A DNA stretch of 44,921 nucleotides from a virus, in the IMG/VR virus record IMGVR_UViG_3300036846_000225, positions 1 through 44,921 of that record; one strand, 5' to 3'. The notes under the pieces were generated by a model. It was given only the letters and a program-made list of their open reading frames with translations, did no database searches and was not told where the DNA came from. The translations under genes were made by a program, and so were the position numbers. Below are positions 7,865 through 14,977 of the stretch, one piece after another (the stretch's first letter is position 1; each line of letters begins with the position of its first letter).

Positions 7865-8163
7865 GCTATTGCCAATGGTCCGAGGGCGACGTCCACGCCT
7901 TCGCCAGCACGGCGGGCGGCTGGATGACCTGCGTCGCCGCGCGCAGGCCGCTCAACGTGCCGCGCGACGCCGGGGCGCGGATGCTGGTCAACGCCCGATA
8001 CGAAGAGATCGACCTGCCCTTCGCGGGCTGCGACTTCCACGACGACCGGCTCGAAGACTTCGAGGCCCGGCTCTACCTGCTCAAGCGGGTCGGCTTCGTC
8101 ATCCCCGACCGGGCCTTCGAGATGATCGCACAGGAGCGCCGTGAGGCGTCGGCGGGGTCGTGA
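7861..8163 (+). CDS. Conserved phage hypothetical protein
   Basis: 100 residues, 4-bp overlap with the exonuclease gene. It begins SYCQWSEGDVHAF and contains GGWMTCVAARRPL and GCDFHDDRLEDFEARLYLL. The Cys/His content suggests metal binding but no fixed pattern is visible. It lies between the exonuclease and NinB genes, so a link to recombination is likely by context only. Confidence 0.65.
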   Translation: MSYCQWSEGDVHAFASTAGGWMTCVAARRPLNVPRDAGARMLVNARYEEIDLPFAGCDFHDDRLEDFEARLYLLKRVGFVIPDRAFEMIAQERREASAGS

Positions 8164-8166
8164 GCC

Positions 8167-8556
8167 ATGCCGCAAGCCGCGATCCGCCTGCTCGGCCCCA
8201 ACACCCGCGAGAAGGCCGCGACGTGGTGTTGGAACGCCGACCCCGGCACGCTGGTCATCTTCCAACCCCGCGACAAGCGCACCGTCGCGCAGAACGCCGC
8301 GATGTGGGCGGCGCTGACCGAGATCGCCGAGCAACTGCCCTGGCACGGGCAGCACCTTCCCGCCGACGACTGGAAGCTGCTGTTTCTGGCGAACATGGAC
8401 CGGGGGTCGCGGATGGTGCCCGCGCTGGATGGGCGCGGCTTTGTGAATTTGAACGTGTCGTCGAGCGCTCTACGAGTGCGGGAATTCGCCGAGCTCCTCG
8501 ACAGCATTTACCGGTTCGCCGCCGACCACGAGGTCGTGCTGCGGACCACGAGTTAG
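8167..8556 (+). CDS. ninB: NinB-family recombination protein
   Basis: 129 residues, close to the NinB length (about 145). RDKRTVAQNAAMWAALTEIA (about residues 37-56), QLPWHGQHLPADDWKLLF and a C-terminal helix ending in FAADH match the NinB (lambda Orf) family. Such proteins bind ssDNA/SSB and replace RecFOR in Red recombination. Its presence completes the ERF-exonuclease-NinB set. Confidence 0.88.
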   Translation: MPQAAIRLLGPNTREKAATWCWNADPGTLVIFQPRDKRTVAQNAAMWAALTEIAEQLPWHGQHLPADDWKLLFLANMDRGSRMVPALDGRGFVNLNVSSSALRVREFAELLDSIYRFAADHEVVLRTTS

Positions 8557-8568
8557 GGGACGGGATTG

Positions 8569-8865
8569 ATGCAGAGTGCAAAAGAACCCGGCAGGGCCAA
8601 GAGCAAGCCCGTCGTGGTCGAGCGGTTCGCTTACACTATGGACGAGGCCAGCGTCGTGCTCGGGATCGGGCGGTCGAGCCTTTACGAGCTCATCCGTGAC
8701 GGTGAGCTCACGCCCTTCAAGCTCGCCGGTCGCCAGCACATCCACCGGGACGACCTCAAAGCCTGCGCCGACCGCGCTTATGAGCGGGCGCATAGACATC
8801 CGCCGGGAGAGGCTGATCGTCATTCGACGCGACCGGATCGCAGAACGTCGACCAAGCCGACATGA
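8569..8865 (+). CDS. Excisionase-like HTH (MerR/HTH_17 type)
   Basis: 98 residues from ATG 8569, with AGGGGA 10-15 bp upstream. RFAYTMDEASVVLGIGRSSL, YELIRDGELTPFKLAGRQHI and HRDDLKACADRAYERA form the winged helix typical of phage excisionases and HTH_17 proteins. The C-terminal 25 residues are basic and Pro-rich. The gene ends 110 bp inside the convergent integrase gene, fitting a recombination directionality factor. A plain transcription regulator is the alternative. Confidence 0.75.
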   Translation: MQSAKEPGRAKSKPVVVERFAYTMDEASVVLGIGRSSLYELIRDGELTPFKLAGRQHIHRDDLKACADRAYERAHRHPPGEADRHSTRPDRRTSTKPT

Positions 8866-10168
8866 CGCCGCGCCGGGGCGCGCTCGGCATGGTCCGCGCG
8901 TAAGCCCGGTCGCTCTGATCCTTCTCGACGTGCGCGATGCACATCAGCACGAGGCTCTTCGACCAGCGGAAGTCGGTCATCTCTTCGCCGTCGATCACCA
9001 GCGGGCGACCGTCGTCACCGATCTGCGGGCGCGTCTGAGCGCGAGCCCAATCGGTGAACAGGGTCCGGAAGCCGTGGATGGTTTCCTTGTCGCCCGGCGC
9101 GGCGTCCTCGTCGCGGAAGCCGAGGGTCGCCAGCACATCGAGGATCGTCCCGTCGTCAAAGAACTCGTCCTTGAGTGAAGCCCGCGACGGGAAGATCGGC
9201 GCGTCGTCGGTCTTCGGCGGCGCGAGGAAGCGCGCCCGGTCGATCACCCGGATCATCTGCGGCGTGAGCGGCACCTCGAAGTGGGTCACCGACTTGTCGG
9301 CCCCTTTCATGTCGCCTTTCATTTCGGCGCGCGGGATCGCCAGGACGTTCCGCTCGCGGTCGACGTAGGACCAACGCAGTTGGGTCACCTCGGTCGACCG
9401 GAGCGCGGTCAGGATGATCAACTCGACGACAAGGAACGTCAGCGGGTCGCCGCAGTCGTTGCGGCCCCGGCGCAGCGCCGCCAGGAGCGCCGGGAGGTCT
9501 TCGATGGAGACCGCTTTCCGGTGCCGCTTCTCAGCGAGCTCGCCGACCATGCGGCGCAGGGTCTTGAGGCTGCATGGGTTCGCCCAATAGGGGTCGGTGA
9601 TCTTCCGGTCTTCGCGCGCCATGCGCAGGAACCGGGAGACGTACTTCGTCGCCTCGGTGATCGCGCCGCGCTTGTGCCAGTGGGGCCGCAGCGCCTCGGC
9701 GAGACCCTCGGTGGTGATCTCGTGCGGCTTGAGATCGGCGAGTGGGCCAAGCAGGGTCACGCCGTAGCGGATCGCGGCGGCGTAGCTGCGCGGGTTCTTC
9801 GGCATGTCGGCTTTCAGCCCGAGCACATACTGCCGATAGGTCGGCGCGCTGTCGGCCTTGAGCCGCGCCAGTCGGGCCGCGCTCTCATCCTTCTCGCGCT
9901 CCTGCTTCGGGCACTTGTTGTCCTTCACGAGCTCGGCGGCGGCGTGGCGGGCGCTGATCGCGCGGGAGAGCCCGAACGCCGTCGAGAACGGCCCGAGCGG
10001 GAGATAACGCTCTTTCGCATCGCCCGGCATCGTGTAGCGGAATTCCCAAATCCGCGACCCGCCGCGCACCACGCAGCGGAGGCCAGGAACCCCAACGACC
10101 GGGTGCTTTCCGGGTGGAAGTTTGGCGATATCGACGGGCGGTTTGATGGTGATTTTAACGGTCGGCAA
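8756..10168 (-). CDS. int: Tyrosine recombinase / phage integrase
   Basis: 470 residues. It has an N-terminal DUF4102-like arm-binding part, a SAM-like core-binding domain (about 115-200), then the catalytic domain. Catalytic residues are visible: Arg in LTALRSTEVTQL (about 258), His-x-x-Arg in IHGFRTLF (about 363), His in CIAHVEKDQ and the nucleophile Tyr in DRAYART (about 423). A basic tail follows (KRGRRRL). It catalyses integration and excision. Transcribed towards the early operon, its last 110 bp overlap the excisionase-like gene. Upstream lies a repeat-rich non-coding stretch that probably contains attP. Confidence 0.93.
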   Translation of the reverse strand: MPTVKITIKPPVDIAKLPPGKHPVVGVPGLRCVVRGGSRIWEFRYTMPGDAKERYLPLGPFSTAFGLSRAISARHAAAELVKDNKCPKQEREKDESAARLARLKADSAPTYRQYVLGLKADMPKNPRSYAAAIRYGVTLLGPLADLKPHEITTEGLAEALRPHWHKRGAITEATKYVSRFLRMAREDRKITDPYWANPCSLKTLRRMVGELAEKRHRKAVSIEDLPALLAALRRGRNDCGDPLTFLVVELIILTALRSTEVTQLRWSYVDRERNVLAIPRAEMKGDMKGADKSVTHFEVPLTPQMIRVIDRARFLAPPKTDDAPIFPSRASLKDEFFDDGTILDVLATLGFRDEDAAPGDKETIHGFRTLFTDWARAQTRPQIGDDGRPLVIDGEEMTDFRWSKSLVLMCIAHVEKDQSDRAYARTMPSAPRRGVMSAWSTFCDPVASNDDQPLPADVYAPAHKRGRRRL

Positions 10169-10198
10169 CGGTGTCTTTCCCTCGGTTTAGGTGTCCCA

Positions 10199-10225
10199 AA
10201 ATGCCCCCGAATTTGCCCCCGAATG
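10199..10225. repeat. Direct repeat R1 near integrase
   Basis: AAATGCCCCCGAATTTGC followed by CCCCGAATG. The unit itself is a tandem of TGCCCCCGAA(T). It matches R2 at 10413-10439 with two mismatches and lies 30 bp upstream of the integrase start. Such TGCCCCC tandem repeats are plausible arm-type integrase sites; this is an inference. Confidence 0.55.
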
Positions 10226-10292
10226 AAAGGTCACGGGTATGGACGCATATGGACGCTTAAGGCCCTATTTTGGGCATTTCCCCCTTAGAGAG

Positions 10293-10310
10293 CAAGGGGA
10301 ACACCCCTTG
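10293..10310. terminator. Hairpin CAAGGGG-AACA-CCCCTTG
   Basis: A perfect 7-bp stem with a 4-base loop in the non-coding region upstream of int. No T-tract follows on either strand, so it may be a protein-binding inverted repeat in the att region rather than a terminator. Confidence 0.3.
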
Positions 10311-10412
10311 TCCCTCTCGGTAGACGCGCTACTGGAACCGTTAACCGGTAGCAGACCGATTTACTCAATCAAACCAACGAATTAACCTTATCTCGATGGG
10401 GTGTTGTGCTAC

Positions 10413-10439
10413 AAATGCCCCCGAATTTGCGCCCGAGTG
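10413..10439. repeat. Direct repeat R2 near integrase
   Basis: Second copy of the 27-bp repeat (AAATGCCCCCGAATTTGC then GCCCGAGTG). Its right end runs into a TGCGACA box (10438-10444), the same heptamer that begins most promoter elements of the cassette array. The distance to R1 is 214 bp. Confidence 0.55.
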
Positions 10440-10491
10440 CGACAATCTGTCATCCCCGCCCCGCCGGAGCCACCCTCACGAGCATGAGGGG

Positions 10492-10577
10492 TGCGACAGA
10501 ATGACATGCGCTTGCATTTTGTGCTTGCAGGATGTGTGTGCATCCCATACAAGGGTCTCAACAACGGAGACACGCAC
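10492..10577 (+). promoter_or_regulatory. Cassette promoter P1
   Basis: TGCGACAGAA at 10492, then 33 bp downstream the -35 TTGCAG (10525-10530), a 17-bp spacer and the -10 TACAAG (10548-10553). The leader TCTCAACAACGGAGACACGC runs to the ATG at 10578, with GGAGA as ribosome site. A second TTGCA lies exactly 13 bp before the -35 (10512). The spacer has a short GGATG/CATCC inverted repeat. Confidence 0.8.
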
Positions 10578-10781
10578 ATGACCGCCGCCGCCCTGAAAGT
10601 CACCCGCATCAACACTGGCGTTTATGACGTCCGCGCCAACGACCAGGGCTTCGAGCTTGAGCGCTTCCCTGATGGTAGCTGGCTGCTGTTTGAAACCCGC
10701 CAGGGCAAGAGCCGGGAATACCTCAACGACTTCGCCACGAAGCGCTGCGCCCTGGCGGCGCTCGCCCGCAGCTTCGCCTAA
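10578..10781 (+). CDS. Small hypothetical protein, first cassette gene
   Basis: 67 residues, ATG at 10578 behind promoter P1 and its GGAGA ribosome site. The sequence alternates strands and a C-terminal helix (VTRINTGVYDVRANDQGFEL, WLLFETRQGKSREYL, FATKRCALAALARSFA), like a small beta-sheet domain with one helix. I do not recognise a family. It is followed after 30 bp by a gene with its own GAGAGACAC leader. Confidence 0.7.
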   Translation: MTAAALKVTRINTGVYDVRANDQGFELERFPDGSWLLFETRQGKSREYLNDFATKRCALAALARSFA

Positions 10782-10811
10782 CCCAACCGCAAACGAGACC
10801 ACGAGAGACAC

Positions 10812-11171
10812 ATGACCCACGACAACCACGACCACGACACCGACGCCAAGATCGACCGCTGGCACGACGGTTACTTCGCGCACACGGAATGGAAGGTCTA
10901 CGACTGCGACAAGACCTATCAGGCGGCGTGCAAGGAGCCGGAGGCGGCTGCCGCCCTCGCGGGCTTCTACGGCCCCGGCGCGACCATCAAGCACGGTCAC
11001 GACGTGATCGTGTGGCGTGAGGGCTCCGAAGGCTTCCCGGCGGGCGAGAGCTACGACCGGTGCGCCGAGGTGATGCAGGCCCGCAAGCTCGCGGCCTATC
11101 ACGCCGGTTACGACCGTATCCACGGCGCGGGCGCTGCGGCTGCGCTCCTGGCTCGCCGGGGGGCCGCGTGA
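10812..11171 (+). CDS. Hypothetical protein, His/Asp-rich N-terminus
   Basis: 119 residues; the leader CACGAGAGACACATG supplies the ribosome site. The first ten residues (MTHDNHDHDT) are His/Asp-rich, which may bind metal. Two similar-looking helical stretches later have the pattern Y-A/H-G-Y-D/C (KIDRWHDGYFAHTEW, LAAYHAGYDRIHG). No known domain. It ends with the stop overlapping the next start (TGATG). Confidence 0.65.
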   Translation: MTHDNHDHDTDAKIDRWHDGYFAHTEWKVYDCDKTYQAACKEPEAAAALAGFYGPGATIKHGHDVIVWREGSEGFPAGESYDRCAEVMQARKLAAYHAGYDRIHGAGAAAALLARRGAA

Positions 11172-11443
11172 TGCAGGGCGACTGGATCAATTGGGGCTCG
11201 AAGGCGATGCGCGAGCTCAAGGCGCACCCGCTGGTCGAGGAGGTCGAGGGCGAGGGCATGGACCCCGGTCGGTTCTTCGTCCACCTCGTCGACGGGCACA
11301 CATGGGTCGACCACTACGGCGACCGGAACCCGCAGAACGTCGAGCACAGCCGCAGCTTCGGCGGGGCTGTGGAGGCGCTCAAGGCGGTCAAGCGGGCCGT
11401 CCCCTGCATCTGCACCGACTGCGAGAAAGCCTGCCCGAAGTAG
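11171..11443 (+). CDS. Small hypothetical protein with C-terminal Cys cluster
   Basis: 90 residues, ATG overlapping the previous stop. The body looks like a small alpha/beta domain (GRFFVHLVDGHTWVDHYG). The last 15 residues carry CICTDCEKAC, four cysteines in ten residues, which would suit a zinc or Fe-S site or an inter-chain cluster. Third gene of the first cassette. Function unknown. Confidence 0.65.
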   Translation: MQGDWINWGSKAMRELKAHPLVEEVEGEGMDPGRFFVHLVDGHTWVDHYGDRNPQNVEHSRSFGGAVEALKAVKRAVPCICTDCEKACPK

Positions 11444-11445
11444 GG

Positions 11446-11546
11446 TGCGACAAAACAGCATATGCACGCACGAGACGCTTGCACTCGTGCGTGCAGGCGT
11501 TTAAACACTGTCTCAACAACAACGCACCAACAAACGAGACAGACAC
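11446..11546 (+). promoter_or_regulatory. Cassette promoter P2 with 12-bp inverted repeat
   Basis: TGCGACAAAA at 11446; -35 TTGCAC at 11479-11484 (33 bp on), 17-bp spacer, -10 TAAACA at 11502-11507. A perfect 12-bp inverted repeat, TGCACGCACGAG (11463-11474) and CTCGTGCGTGCA (11484-11495), brackets the -35. The CA-rich leader ends in ACGAGACAGACACATG. The element begins 3 bp after the preceding stop. Confidence 0.82.
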
Positions 11547-11939
11547 ATGACCAAGCCCACCGCCTACTTCGTCGCCACCTTCTCGGACGGCAAGACCCTC
11601 GCCCGTAGCAGTGACCGCCGCGCCTACGCCTTCGCATGGAAGACCGTCGCCGCTGACGGTCAGTTTAGCGCCGGGTTCGCTGGCACCGAGGCGCTCGCCC
11701 GCGCCGCCGCCGAAACCAATGCAAACCAGTGGGCCGGTGTTGCGGACTTTAAGCGCATCACCACCCGCCCGCGTGGTGGGGCAACCCCGCAATTCTTCCG
11801 TTGGCAAGCCGAGCGCCTGCGCGACGCTGGCGGCAAGGCTGCCTATCTCGCCAAGGTGACCGCCGCCCGCGCCACGATCCGCACCTTCGTCGCGCCGGTC
11901 GTCGAAGTGGACCGCGCGACGTGGGAGGCGGCGCGCTAG
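11547..11939 (+). CDS. Hypothetical cassette protein
   Basis: 130 residues, only gene behind promoter P2. It starts with a beta-like segment (YFVATFSDGKTLARSSDRR), then helices rich in Ala/Arg. The N-terminal pattern (strand with FSDG, then S-x-R-x-Y-x-x-A) looks like small phage and plasmid proteins of unknown role. No catalytic residues are evident. Monocistronic, since the next promoter starts 8 bp after the stop. Confidence 0.65.
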   Translation: MTKPTAYFVATFSDGKTLARSSDRRAYAFAWKTVAADGQFSAGFAGTEALARAAAETNANQWAGVADFKRITTRPRGGATPQFFRWQAERLRDAGGKAAYLAKVTAARATIRTFVAPVVEVDRATWEAAR

Positions 11940-11946
11940 TCGCCCC

Positions 11947-12033
11947 TGCGACAAAATGGTCGGCTGCACACATCAGCGCTTGCAAGTGTGTGTGCAGCCG
12001 TTTACACATGGTCTCAACAACGGAGACACACAC
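11947..12033 (+). promoter_or_regulatory. Cassette promoter P3 with 12-bp inverted repeat
   Basis: TGCGACAAAA at 11947; -35 TTGCAA 11980-11985, 17-bp spacer, -10 TACACA 12003-12008. A perfect inverted repeat, CGGCTGCACACA (11961-11972) and TGTGTGCAGCCG (11989-12000), flanks the -35. The leader TCTCAACAACGGAGACACAC ends at ATG 12034. Confidence 0.82.
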
Positions 12034-12384
12034 ATGAACACCCTCGAAACCCTGCCGGTCGAAGTCCGGTTCGCTTGGATGCAGCGCGACGTCGACCGCC
12101 TGCGCGACTGGCTCGCCAATGAGGCCGACGTTCGCGACGGCGTTTTCTACTGGCAGTCGAACGGTCGCCCGGTCCCGCCGTCGAGCTTCAAGGAAGCTTT
12201 CGTCGCCCTGCCTGCCGGTCAACAAGCCGCGCACGACGCTGACCAGCGCGCCGCAATCGCCGAGTACCGCGAGGCGCGCAAGGACTGGAAGCCGAGCGCC
12301 GAGGAGATGTACGAAATGCGCGCCGCCTTCGGCACAGGCAAGACGGTCGTCGACATGATCACCGGGCAGAAGGTGCGGCTGTGA
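12034..12384 (+). CDS. Hypothetical cassette protein
   Basis: 116 residues; ATG 12034 follows the GGAGACACACAC leader. Mostly helical and charged (MQRDVDRLRDWLANEADVRD, ADQRAAIAEYREARKDW). A short GTGKT-like string (AFGTGKTVVDM, near residue 101) resembles a Walker A loop but lacks the surrounding strand and the protein is too small, so it is probably chance. The next gene starts 4 bp before its stop (GTGA). Confidence 0.65.
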   Translation: MNTLETLPVEVRFAWMQRDVDRLRDWLANEADVRDGVFYWQSNGRPVPPSSFKEAFVALPAGQQAAHDADQRAAIAEYREARKDWKPSAEEMYEMRAAFGTGKTVVDMITGQKVRL

Positions 12385-12677
12385 GGACGCCGTACCCCCA
12401 CCGCGCCGGATCGAGCGCCGCCGCGTGGCGGGCTCACATTCTCGACGTCCTGGCTTGGAAGGCCGAGCGCTACGGCGCGCCGGTATGGGATACCAACGCC
12501 GCCGACCTCGGGGCTCGCGGTCAGGTCGCGCTCGCCGCGCTGGTCGCCGAGGGGCTCGTGAGCTCCACCCGCCGGGGCGAGCTCATGCCGTCTTACCAGG
12601 GCACCGACTACTTCGGGCGCGGCAGCGGGTGGGTCAACGCCCGGCACGTCGAGCACATCAGGATCGAGGGGGCCTGA
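12381..12677 (+). CDS. Small protein, possible winged-helix fold
   Basis: 98 residues, GTG start overlapping the previous stop. AAWRAHILDVLAWKAERYG then GARGQVALAALVAEGLVSST and RRGELMPSY follow the helix-helix-wing order of a winged HTH. It could be a transcription regulator of the cassette array, but the DNA-recognition helix is not distinctive. The gene ends 2 bp before promoter P4. Confidence 0.5.
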   Translation: MRTPYPHRAGSSAAAWRAHILDVLAWKAERYGAPVWDTNAADLGARGQVALAALVAEGLVSSTRRGELMPSYQGTDYFGRGSGWVNARHVEHIRIEGA

Positions 12678-12679
12678 CC

Positions 12680-12774
12680 TGCGACAAAATGGATAGTGCG
12701 TGCAGTTTGTGCTTGCACATTCTGACTGCATCCCGCACAAGGGTCTCAACAACAACGCACACACGGCAACCGAC
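12680..12774 (+). promoter_or_regulatory. Cassette promoter P4
   Basis: TGCGACAAAA at 12680; -35 TTGCAC 12713-12718, 17-bp spacer, -10 CACAAG 12736-12741 (weaker than the others). A GTGCA lies 13 bp before the -35 (12700), like the tandem sites in P1, P6 and P7. Short inverted repeats TGCAGT/ACTGCA (12701-12706, 12725-12730) and TGTGC-TT-GCACA are present. The leader is TCTCAACAACAACGCACACAC. Confidence 0.75.
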
Positions 12775-13035
12775 ATGACCCGCCACCCCTACGAAGACGA
12801 CCGGCAGAGCGACATCAGCCACAACCGCCGGATGGCTGCCGAGGCCCGCACGATTGCCCGGCTTGAGCGCCAGGAGCGCGCAGCCGCCCCGCTGATCGGC
12901 GAGCTCCAAGGCGAGACCGGGTTCCGGTACTACATCAACATCCGCGACCGGGACGGGCGCATGACCGGCAAGATCAAGGAGAGCCGGTCGTACTTCGAGC
13001 TCGTCGAGTACCTCGCCCGCAACAACTACATCTAA
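12775..13035 (+). CDS. Small hypothetical cassette protein
   Basis: 86 residues. A charged N-terminal helix (HNRRMAAEARTIARLERQER) leads to a beta-rich part (GFRYYINIRDRDGRMTGKIK) and ends ELVEYLARNNYI. It resembles a small nucleic-acid- or protein-binding module but no family is recognised. A strong GC hairpin follows its stop (13042-13069), probably ending or slowing the transcript. Confidence 0.65.
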   Translation: MTRHPYEDDRQSDISHNRRMAAEARTIARLERQERAAAPLIGELQGETGFRYYINIRDRDGRMTGKIKESRSYFELVEYLARNNYI

Positions 13036-13041
13036 CCCTCA

Positions 13042-13069
13042 CGGGTCGGGGCCTCGACGCTCCGGCCCG
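13042..13069 (+). terminator. GC-rich hairpin after 12775-13035
   Basis: An 11-bp stem (13042-13052 with 13059-13069, two G-U pairs as RNA) with a CUCGAC loop, 7 bp after a stop codon. No U-tract follows, so it may be a pausing, processing or Rho-assisted site rather than a full terminator. The next gene (13099) has a ribosome leader but no promoter of the array. Confidence 0.5.
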
Positions 13070-13098
13070 CAACAACCCTAGGCAACCGAGAGACACAC

Positions 13099-13239
13099 AT
13101 GACCTACCTGCAACGCCAAACCGCCGATTACGTCGGGGCGCTTCTCTGCCTCGCCGCCGAGCTCACCGATCAGCCGTCAATGGCCCGGCTGATGGTCGCG
13201 ATCTACTTCCACACGCCCGGCGACAGGTTCGACGCCTGA
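13099..13239 (+). CDS. Very small hypothetical protein
   Basis: 46 residues from ATG 13099 after the leader CGAGAGACACACATG, one of the best matches to the leader seen at most cassette genes. The product (TYLQRQTADYVGALLCLAAE, then MARLMVAIYFHTPGD) is one or two amphipathic helices. Its stop overlaps the next start (TGATG), which supports translation. Function unknown. Confidence 0.6.
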   Translation: MTYLQRQTADYVGALLCLAAELTDQPSMARLMVAIYFHTPGDRFDA

Positions 13240-14000
13240 TGCCCGCCGCGCTCAAACTCCGGAAGCCCTTGCACCCCAAGGGCGACCGCAACCGCTACTG
13301 CGGCCCGTCCGCGATCTCGATCCTGACCGGGATGGGGACCGGCGAAGCCGCCCGGCTGATCCGCAAGGTCAGCGGCGCAGAACAGGTCAAGGGGACTTCG
13401 CCGGTCGCGGTGATGATGGCGCTCGGGCGCTGCGGCATCTTTTCGACGCGCCGCGCCACGCTGACGGGCAAGCCGACCTTCGCGCAGTGGCTCAGCGCCA
13501 CGCACGGCAAACGAGGCGGGCGGGTCTTCCTGCTGATCGCCGGGAACCACTTTCAGGTCGTCAGCGGCAACCGCTACGCCTGCGGGCGCACGAACGATGT
13601 GGTCGGGATCGACCACCCGAGCGTGAAGCGCCGGGCGCGGGTCGAGCGGGTGATCGAGGTTCACGCGCCCGAGGGCGTCACGATCCCGCAGGAGGCCCGC
13701 AAACCGCCGCCTAGCGCCCAGGCCCGCGTCAAGGCGTCAGCCCGCTACAGGGCGCAGAAACTGGCCCGCGCGTGGGGTCTGAGGATCGACCGCGAGCACG
13801 ACGGCTGCGGCTACCTATGGTGGGTCTACGGACCGGACGGCGTGTACGACGAAGACGGCGAGGATGACCCGTGCTGCGGCGCGCACTCCTGCACCGACTG
13901 GAGCGACGTGATGCAGTGCGTCACCGCCTACGTCGAAGACTTAACCGAGCGCGGCCTGTCGCCCGCCACCATCACCAGCAACGAAGGACACACCCAATGA
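13239..14000 (+). CDS. Putative papain-like cysteine peptidase fold protein
   Basis: 253 residues. RNRYCGPSAISILTG puts Cys21 at the start of a helix, and FLLIAGNHFQVVSGN puts His104 on a strand. That Cys...His order and spacing fit C39/papain-like or transglutaminase-like folds. I recall similar NRYCGPxA proteins as unannotated phage products. The C-terminal part (about 160-253) has WGLRIDREHDGCGYLWWVYG and a Cys-rich DDPCCGAHSCTDW, perhaps a second domain for metal or substrate. No signal peptide, so cytoplasmic. Possible roles are cleavage or modification of a host protein; activity is not proven. Confidence 0.55.
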   Translation: MPAALKLRKPLHPKGDRNRYCGPSAISILTGMGTGEAARLIRKVSGAEQVKGTSPVAVMMALGRCGIFSTRRATLTGKPTFAQWLSATHGKRGGRVFLLIAGNHFQVVSGNRYACGRTNDVVGIDHPSVKRRARVERVIEVHAPEGVTIPQEARKPPPSAQARVKASARYRAQKLARAWGLRIDREHDGCGYLWWVYGPDGVYDEDGEDDPCCGAHSCTDWSDVMQCVTAYVEDLTERGLSPATITSNEGHTQ

Positions 14001-14269
14001 CCACCAACGCCGACAACTTCCGCGCCCGCGTCGCCGACCAAGCCTGGGAGCGCGGGATCACCGCCATCGACTTCGCGACCCGGCTCGGGGCGCGGCAGCT
14101 TTCCGACCAACCTTGCGAGGCATGGTCCGGCGAGGGTGAAGGGTTTCCCTGGCGCTTTCCGGACGGCAGCGTCGCCATGATCCGGGGCGACGGCCACGAG
14201 GTCGGGGTCCAGAACCGGAGCATCTCGGCGCGCATCGCACGCCAGTACGCCGGGGCCGACGCGCAATGA
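13997..14269 (+). CDS. Small hypothetical protein
   Basis: 90 residues, ATGA overlap with the peptidase-like gene. The middle (SGEGEGFPWRFPDGSVAMIR, GDGHEVGVQNR) looks like a small beta domain as in phage proteins that sense or bind nucleotides, but no family is recognised. It overlaps the next gene by 4 bp. Confidence 0.62.
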   Translation: MTTNADNFRARVADQAWERGITAIDFATRLGARQLSDQPCEAWSGEGEGFPWRFPDGSVAMIRGDGHEVGVQNRSISARIARQYAGADAQ

Positions 14270-14916
14270 AGCCGGTCGCCACCATCGAGGTCCCGCCGAA
14301 AATGCGGCTGCTCGCCAAGGACGCACGCGGCTACCCTGTGCCCTTCATCGTGCAACGCGATCTCACCGGGCGGGCGTTCTTCGTGATCAACGATACCGTG
14401 AAGGTCAACAAGACCGCCCGGCAAAAGCTGTGCGGCATCTGCGGACAGAAGTTGGAGCGCGACATCTGGCTGGTCGGCGGTCCCGGCGGCGCGTTCCACG
14501 AGGCCGGGGCGTTCATCGACGGGCCGATGCATAAAGCCTGCGCGACCTACGCGCTCAAGGTCTGCCCCTACATCGCCGGGCGCTACTCGAAACGGATCGA
14601 CGCCACGCTCGCCAAGCACGGCAAGTGGCCCCCGCACATGCGGATGCTCGCCGAGGAAAGCATGATACCCGAACAACCGCCGTTCTTCGTCCTGGCGCGC
14701 ACCCGGCGGGTCGCCTTCGAGGTCAGGCCGCAAGGCACCCACCGCTTCGCGCCCGAGCGCCCCTGGCTGGCTGTGGAATTCTGGCGGCGTGGGATCGAGA
14801 TCACCGAGCCCGAGGCGCGCGATCTCCTGGCGGCGTCGGAGCGATGGGGGTGGACCGCCGACGACCTGATGCATTGGCCGGTCGGGGGTGTGGCAAAACA
14901 GCAAGCGCATACATAG
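14266..14916 (+). CDS. Zinc-binding-like hypothetical protein
   Basis: 216 residues. LCGICGQKLERDIWLVGGPG and then GPMHKACATYALKVCPYI give CxxC...HxxC...C, a pattern I recognise from uncharacterised proteins of phages and high-GC bacteria (CWVCG...HRDCAEY type). It probably binds zinc. The last ten residues (GGVAKQQAHT) are read through the upstream box of promoter P5, so the coding end and the promoter overlap by about 28 bp. Function unknown. Confidence 0.65.
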   Translation: MKPVATIEVPPKMRLLAKDARGYPVPFIVQRDLTGRAFFVINDTVKVNKTARQKLCGICGQKLERDIWLVGGPGGAFHEAGAFIDGPMHKACATYALKVCPYIAGRYSKRIDATLAKHGKWPPHMRMLAEESMIPEQPPFFVLARTRRVAFEVRPQGTHRFAPERPWLAVEFWRRGIEITEPEARDLLAASERWGWTADDLMHWPVGGVAKQQAHT

Positions 14917-14977
14917 GTGCTTGCAAACGTGTGTGCGAGCCTCTAGATACGCTCTCACACAGCAACGAAAGACACAG
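14889..14977 (+). promoter_or_regulatory. Cassette promoter P5
   Basis: Diverged box TGTGGCAAAA (14889), -35 TTGCAA 14921-14926 (32 bp on), 17-bp spacer, -10 TAGATA 14944-14949. An imperfect inverted repeat, CGCATACA (14906-14913) and TGTGTGCG (14930-14937), pairs 7 of 8. The leader ends AACGAAAGACACAGATG. The first part lies inside the end of the upstream gene. Confidence 0.72.

Larger units (their letters stand above)
10169..10577. other. Non-coding int-upstream region, candidate attP/arm-site region
   Basis: About 400 bp without a credible gene. It holds two near-identical 27-bp direct repeats (10199-10225 and 10413-10439), an inverted copy of their AAATGCCC core (GGGCATTT, 10272-10279), a CAAGGGG/CCCCTTG hairpin (10293-10310), an AT-richer stretch around 10340-10400, and the first promoter of the cassette array (from 10492). 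The mix of direct and inverted short sites next to int is what attP regions look like. The core site cannot be fixed without the host junctions. Confidence 0.5.

Noticed and set aside
10396-10581. 61-codon open frame with many Cys in the int-upstream region
   Set aside because: It reads straight through promoter P1 and its leader, has no ribosome site and no coding character.
12330-12350. GTGKT string in the 12034-12384 product as a P-loop NTPase
   Set aside because: Too near the C-terminus, without the preceding strand and without a Walker B; the protein is 116 residues.
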